From Candidatus Tayloriibacteriota bacterium (lineage in GTDB: Bacteria; Patescibacteriota; Minisyncoccia; Phycocordibacterales; PALSA-1337): 8,973 nt of DNA. Numbering within the stretch: position 1 is the stretch's first letter; each line of letters starts with the position of its first letter. Under the pieces are notes generated by a model. It ran no database searches, was not told where the DNA came from, and was given only the letters and a program-made list of their open reading frames with translations. Position numbers and translations under genes: made by a program. The stretch covers positions 1 to 8,973 of the forward strand of contig JAHFMB010000033.1 of the NCBI GenBank assembly GCA_023269245.1, given 5' to 3'. Of the stretch, positions 5,016 through 8,973 are shown piece by piece.

Positions 5016-5954
5016 ATGGAATCCCTCGCATCCCCGCAGGCGTATGTCGAGGCTCCGTCCACCGCAGGGATACTCTCCATCCCCGCGGTGGACAGTACCA
5101 TGTATGTATTGATAGTCATTTTCATCGTGATAGCTATCGTACTCTCAAACAAACACCTCCGATCATCCCGCGAAAGTATGAGAAAATCCGATTTGCTTAT
5201 CGAGCGGGAGCGCGAGGTATTCGAACGCCGCATTGCCGAGCGCACCGAAGCGTTTGTGAAGTCCGAGGAGCAACGGATGATCGCGCTCCAACGCAATGCA
5301 ACCTTTGGTGAATTGTCCAAGGGACTATTTCATGACCTGATGAGCCCGCTCTCATCACTTACTCTGTATGCTGAACGTATGGGTGAGCGAACTGACATTT
5401 CTGATACAACAAAAGACATGATTGGAAAAATGATTCTCACGTCCCGCCGCCTCGGCTCATATATGGATAGTGTTCGGCGACATATCGGCCAAGGTAAACA
5501 AGATACTATTGAAACCAGTGACTTTGGGTATGAAATAGGTATTGTGCGTGACCTACTCGGCTACAAAGCCCGCATGCTCGGCGTTGAACTTACCATCGAC
5601 TACAAGGAGCGCATCGTGTTACCCATTCATCCGGTACGTTTGCATCAGTTGTTACTCAACCTTGTTTCAAATGCCATCGAGGCCTGTGAAGGATTGAACA
5701 GAGGATCCGTAGCTGTTACGGCAGAGAAAAAAGATGGTTTGATATGTATCACCGTTACAGATACCGGCGTCGGTATACCAGAAGAACGTCTTGCTTCCCT
5801 GTTTGAAAAACAATTCACTACAAAAGAAAAAGGTACCGGGATTGGTCTCAAGACAATACAGTCAGTCGTTGAACAAGATTTAGGAGGGACTATTGAGGTT
5901 GAAAGTGAGGTTGGTAGGGGGACAACGTTCACCCTTCGAATACCGATTAGGTAA
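5016..5954 (+). CDS. Membrane sensor histidine kinase without extracellular sensor domain
   Basis: This is a 312-residue two-component kinase, likely partner of the upstream OmpR-type regulator. A single hydrophobic segment spans residues ~28-44 (MYVLIVIFIVIAIVLS). A charged, probably coiled-coil stretch follows (~50-95). The dimerisation/phospho-acceptor region has FHDLMSPLSS with His106. The ATPase domain shows an N-box with N215 and N219 (NLVSNA), G1 DTGVG (249-253), an F-box-like FEKQFTTK, and G2 GTGIGL (273-278). All core motifs are present. There is no periplasmic or PAS domain, so the signal is probably membrane-borne or cytoplasmic. The start is uncertain: the ATG at 5016 adds 28 residues before the membrane segment. 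The ATG at 5100 (Met29) would begin directly with it and has a GGTGG eight bases upstream. A strong hairpin lies between the two. The 3' end overlaps the convergent transporter gene by 8 bases. Confidence 0.9.
   Translation: MESLASPQAYVEAPSTAGILSIPAVDSTMYVLIVIFIVIAIVLSNKHLRSSRESMRKSDLLIEREREVFERRIAERTEAFVKSEEQRMIALQRNATFGELSKGLFHDLMSPLSSLTLYAERMGERTDISDTTKDMIGKMILTSRRLGSYMDSVRRHIGQGKQDTIETSDFGYEIGIVRDLLGYKARMLGVELTIDYKERIVLPIHPVRLHQLLLNLVSNAIEACEGLNRGSVAVTAEKKDGLICITVTDTGVGIPEERLASLFEKQFTTKEKGTGIGLKTIQSVVEQDLGGTIEVESEVGRGTTFTLRIPIR
5057..5093 (+). repeat. Strong 15-bp inverted repeat near the kinase gene start
   Basis: GTCCACCGCAGGGAT (5057-5071) pairs with ATCCCCGCGGTGGAC (5079-5093) at 14 of 15 positions around a 7-base loop. 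It is GC-rich in an otherwise balanced region. It ends 6 bases before the alternative kinase start ATG (5100), and its right arm contains the GGTGG that could serve that start. A partial third copy, ATCCCCGCAGG, starts near 5030. Folding in RNA could hinder initiation at 5100. That role is inferred, but the repeat itself is certain. Confidence 0.6.
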
Positions 5955-6858
5955 CAAGCAGATACGTCCCAATAAACAACACGACAATAGCAATACCTCG
6001 TTGAACAATATGCTTCCGACTGATTTTTTCTGAACTAATCGAGGGAAAGAATAACGTAAGGCCGAGTCCGATCAGGAACACAAATAATGGGTGCAACCCA
6101 TTCGTTAGGCTGACAATAACCACCGGCACAAGCAGGCTTGCATAGTTCACCAGCAATTTTCCGACGATATTAATGATTTCGTTAAGTACATTTAAAAGAA
6201 TAATTCCTATGGAGTTCGTTTTCAGGACACTCATGAACTGAGCCCGATGCTGGCGCATAAAGACCAGGAAGAATACCCCGACCAGAGAAGCCCCAATGTA
6301 TTCCCAGAACACCGTTGTCCAATAGGTCTCTTCCAGCGCAATAAACTTAAAAATAAGAAAATGTATCGCGATCAATGCAGATGATAGGAGCATCAGGGCA
6401 AGTACTTTTCCTTTGAAATGCAGCCCTGATTTATCAAAATCTACCGATATGAAAAATGATCCAACAATGATACAGATGCCAGCAATAATATGGATAAGAC
6501 CAACCGACTCACCGAGTGCAAAGTAGCCAAGAATAAACGAGAAAATGGGTATCGATTGATAGATTGGGACGACGGCAGAGGCATCTTCCTTGTTGAGCGC
6601 AGCATAATATGGAACATAGGCAACAATGAGCAGCGCACCATTCAGTATAATAATGACCGCATTCAAGACGCCGATCGTGAATACCGAGTGCGGGGCAATA
6701 ATCAAAATGCCGGCTGAGAACAAAATCCCGACAAGTCCGGCAAAAATGGCCATGACGCTCGAATTTGCGCCCTTCAAATATCTACCAAGAATGTATTTAT
6801 CTAAATGATTGCTCGTCGCCCAGAGGAGTGGCGCGAGAAATGCGAGGTACCAGGACAT
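5947..6858 (-). CDS. EamA-family (drug/metabolite transporter superfamily) membrane protein
   Basis: This is a 303-residue, very hydrophobic inner-membrane protein with about ten predicted membrane segments (near 3-20, 33-53, 61-84, 94-114, 119-138, 151-173, 180-200, 215-238, 241-271 and 284-302). The layout suits two tandem EamA units. The first half ends with ALGESVGLIHIIAGICIIVGSFF-like sequence, the family's recognisable GE...G..LI..G pattern. Start residues MSWYLAFLAPLLWATSNHLDK are also typical. Members export or import small metabolites such as amino acids, but the substrate cannot be told here. The ATG (6856-6858) lies 12 bases after the gyrA stop codon on the same strand, so it is probably co-transcribed with gyrA. 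No Shine-Dalgarno sequence is seen. Its stop codon lies inside the end of the convergent kinase gene. Confidence 0.85.
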   Translation of the reverse strand: MSWYLAFLAPLLWATSNHLDKYILGRYLKGANSSVMAIFAGLVGILFSAGILIIAPHSVFTIGVLNAVIIILNGALLIVAYVPYYAALNKEDASAVVPIYQSIPIFSFILGYFALGESVGLIHIIAGICIIVGSFFISVDFDKSGLHFKGKVLALMLLSSALIAIHFLIFKFIALEETYWTTVFWEYIGASLVGVFFLVFMRQHRAQFMSVLKTNSIGIILLNVLNEIINIVGKLLVNYASLLVPVVIVSLTNGLHPLFVFLIGLGLTLFFPSISSEKISRKHIVQRGIAIVVLFIGTYLLVT

Positions 6859-6870
6859 AGATAGTGGTGT

Positions 6871-8973
6871 TTACAAACAAATCAAACTCGCCAGATTGTC
6901 TCCGTCGCGAAGCTTCATGACACGGACGCCTTGAGTGGCGCGAGACAATGTCGGTATTTCTTTGAGATCAACACGGATAACCTGCGACTTTTTTGACATA
7001 GCCACAGCTTCTTCCTCGTCATCGGTTACCACCTTTGCGGCCATGAGTGGACCAGTCTTCGCGGTCACATTCATCGTGAGGATACCCGAACCACCGCGGT
7101 TTTGGACCTTGTATTCATCGAGCTTAGTCTTCTTGCCATAACCATTTGCTCCCATCACAAAGAGTGCGGGATTTTTTGCATCCTTTGAAACCACGTCAGC
7201 AGAAATAACATTGTCCTTCTTGTCGATCTTGATGACGCGCACACCAGCGGCATTGCGACCCATCTCGCGTACGTCGGACTCTTTGAAGCGGATGGACTGC
7301 CCCTCCTTTGTGGCAATAACGATCGTATCATTTTTTGAAACAAATGAGGCGGAAATCAACTCGTCACCAGCGTCCAGTGTAATAGCGATAAGACCCGAGC
7401 GACGAACATCTTTGAAGTGTGACGCTGACGACTTTTTTCCTGTGCCATTCCTGGTAACCATCATAAGAGATAGCCCATCTGCTTCTTTTTTATTCTTTGG
7501 CATCGGAAGAATCGAAGTCACACGCTCGCCATCCGAAAGAGACAAGAAGTTCATGATCGACTTGCCTTTTGTGGCACGCTTTCCTTCTGGAATATCGTAC
7601 ATCTTGATCTGATAGGCCTTGCCCTTGTCCGAGAAGAACAGGAGATCGTTGTGGGTTGAAGCGAAAATAAGATGAGAAATGAAGTCTTCATCCTTTGTAT
7701 CCAAATCGACAACACCAACACCGCCGCGCTTCTGTTTGCGATATTCATCTGGGTTGGTGCGCTTGATGTATCCGCCCTTGGTGAGAACAAGTACCGACTC
7801 TTCATCAGCGATCAAGTCTTCAGGGTTAAATTCCTTGACACCGTGCTTCACAATCTTTGTACGACGATCATCACCATACTTTGCCTTGATATCAGTAAGT
7901 TCAGTCTTGATGATCCCGCGAACCTTCTTTTCCGAACCGAGAATGCTCTTGAGTTCCTCGATGAGTGCCTGAACTTCTTTGAGCTCATCCAAGACTTTTT
8001 TGCGCTCGAGACCAGCGAGCTTTTGCAGACGCATTTCGAGAATAGCTTGCGCCTGAAGGTCGCTGAACTTGAATTTCTTCATGAGGCCAGCCTTTGCTTC
8101 GGCGACATCCTTTGAAGCACGAATCAAGGTAATGATTTCGTCGATATGATCAAGCGCCTTCTTGAGACCGAGCAAGATGTGTTCACGTGCTTCTGCAGCA
8201 TTGAGATCAAATGTGGTGCGTCGGCGGATAACATCAATGCGGTGCTCGACAAATTCTTCGAGAATGGACTTGAGTGACAGCGTCTGTGGCACGCCATGAA
8301 CGAGAGCCACAATGTTCATATGAAAAGCCTCCTCAAGCTGTGTGTGCTTGTAGAGCAGGTTCAAAATCTTTTCTGGATAAGCGCCATTTTTGAGATCGAG
8401 CACGATGCGCATTTCACGAGTAGACTCATCCCGAAGTCCGCGGACGCCTTCGATGACTTTGTCGCGCACAAGATCTGCCATACGGATGATGAGCTCAGAC
8501 TTGTTGACGCGATACGGAATAGAAGAAATGACAATCTGGAACTGACCCTTTTTATCTTCGACAATCTCAGCCTCACCACGAACCGTGATGCCGCCACGAC
8601 CTGTAGCATAGGCATGATGAATGTCTTTTTCGCCATAAATAACTGCGCCTGTTGGAAAATCTGGACCTTTGATGAATCCGAATAAATCTTCGTTGGTAGC
8701 ATCCTTGTTATCAACAAGGTGAACGGTGGCATCGACGACTTCACCCAGATTGTGCGGAGCGACATTGGTTGCCATACCGACAGCAATACCGAGCGTTCCA
8801 TTGAGGAGAAGATTCGGGACAGCAGTCGGAAGAACTTCGGGCTCTTTGCGGGTACCATCATAGTTTGGACGGAAATTGACGGTGTTTTTGTCGATGTCAC
8901 GAAGAAGCTCTGCGGCAATGCGAGACATTTTTGCCTCTGTATAACGCATCGCAGCTGGTGGATCACCGTCAAT
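6871..8973 (-). CDS. gyrA: DNA gyrase subunit A, 5' end missing (cut by right window edge)
   Basis: GyrA is the DNA-cleaving subunit of gyrase (with GyrB), which introduces negative supercoils using ATP. The visible 700 codons start inside the winged-helix domain at [15 protein letters not shown]. The catalytic Tyr is fragment residue 11 and its Arg neighbour residue 10. About 110 N-terminal residues, including the quinolone-resistance region, are outside. Next come the tower ([31 protein letters not shown]), the coiled coil with the [14 protein letters not shown] hinge, and a six-bladed beta-pinwheel. The GyrA-box in blade 1 reads QKRGGVG (fragment residues ~414-420) instead of the usual Q(R/K)RGG(R/K)G. 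The protein ends at [28 protein letters not shown] sequence with no acidic tail. Six blades and a recognisable box favour GyrA over ParC. The transporter gene follows 12 bases downstream. Confidence 0.95.
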   Translation of the reverse strand: MDGDPPAAMRYTEAKMSRIAAELLRDIDKNTVNFRPNYDGTRKEPEVLPTAVPNLLLNGTLGIAVGMATNVAPHNLGEVVDATVHLVDNKDATNEDLFGFIKGPDFPTGAVIYGEKDIHHAYATGRGGITVRGEAEIVEDKKGQFQIVISSIPYRVNKSELIIRMADLVRDKVIEGVRGLRDESTREMRIVLDLKNGAYPEKILNLLYKHTQLEEAFHMNIVALVHGVPQTLSLKSILEEFVEHRIDVIRRRTTFDLNAAEAREHILLGLKKALDHIDEIITLIRASKDVAEAKAGLMKKFKFSDLQAQAILEMRLQKLAGLERKKVLDELKEVQALIEELKSILGSEKKVRGIIKTELTDIKAKYGDDRRTKIVKHGVKEFNPEDLIADEESVLVLTKGGYIKRTNPDEYRKQKRGGVGVVDLDTKDEDFISHLIFASTHNDLLFFSDKGKAYQIKMYDIPEGKRATKGKSIMNFLSLSDGERVTSILPMPKNKKEADGLSLMMVTRNGTGKKSSASHFKDVRRSGLIAITLDAGDELISASFVSKNDTIVIATKEGQSIRFKESDVREMGRNAAGVRVIKIDKKDNVISADVVSKDAKNPALFVMGANGYGKKTKLDEYKVQNRGGSGILTMNVTAKTGPLMAAKVVTDDEEEAVAMSKKSQVIRVDLKEIPTLSRATQGVRVMKLRDGDNLASLICL

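Noticed and set aside
7672..8115. 147-codon plus-strand open frame inside gyrA
   Set aside because: It lies wholly antisense to the GyrA coding sequence. Its length is explained by codon bias on the opposite strand.
8703..8719. Perfect inverted repeat CCTTGTT-ATC-AACAAGG inside gyrA
   Set aside because: It encodes an ordinary GyrA stretch (HLVDNKDAT) and a 7-bp palindrome of this kind is expected by chance in several kilobases.
1..8973. Mobile element, CRISPR array, toxin-antitoxin pair or recoded (TGA as sense) genome
   Set aside because: No transposase, regular short repeats or paired small ORFs are seen. TGA ends the response regulator where the family normally ends, so the standard bacterial code applies.

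Overview
The window looks like a chromosomal segment from a Candidatus Patescibacteria (CPR) bacterium, probably of the Parcubacteria/Paceibacteria type. This is inference; no 16S is present. Three things point there. A secreted protein joins a peptidoglycan-binding domain to repeats opening with SPNGGE, a common layout in those genomes. S10 carries a basic N-terminal extension. None of the visible gene starts has a convincing Shine-Dalgarno sequence. The genetic code is standard bacterial: the response regulator ends in TGA and the other visible stops are TAA or TAG. Genes are packed tightly, and there are no mobile elements, CRISPR arrays, tRNAs or rRNAs that I can recognise.

Layout from left to right. 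Positions 1-2068 (minus strand, read right to left) hold tuf, rpsJ and the start of rplC, which is the head of the S10 ribosomal protein operon with EF-Tu in front. The tuf leader (about 2069-2250) has a long imperfect hairpin, candidate promoters and a palindrome. Positions 2251-4029 (minus) encode a 592-residue exported protein with a peptidoglycan-binding domain, a PKD-like domain and three homologous beta-type repeats. An AT-rich divergent promoter region (4030-4176) separates it from an OmpR-type response regulator (4177-4848, plus). After a 167-base gap with inverted repeats comes a small sensor histidine kinase (5016-5954, plus). The kinase gene overlaps by 8 bases, tail to tail, with an EamA-type membrane transporter gene (5947-6858, minus). 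The transporter follows, 12 bases downstream, a gyrA gene (6871 to beyond the right edge, minus) that lacks its 5' end.

How the parts may work together: tuf, rpsJ and rplC serve translation, and gyrA serves DNA topology. The response regulator and histidine kinase form one two-component pair. Its kinase has a single membrane segment and no extracellular sensor domain, so it probably senses a membrane or cytoplasmic cue. The secreted wall-binding protein is divergent from the regulator and could be one of its targets, but this rests on position only. I see no clearly new multi-gene system. The points most worth a second look are the altered switch I of EF-Tu, the tuf leader hairpin, the strong hairpin at the 5' end of the kinase gene, the paired-cysteine repeat protein, and the lack of Shine-Dalgarno sites.
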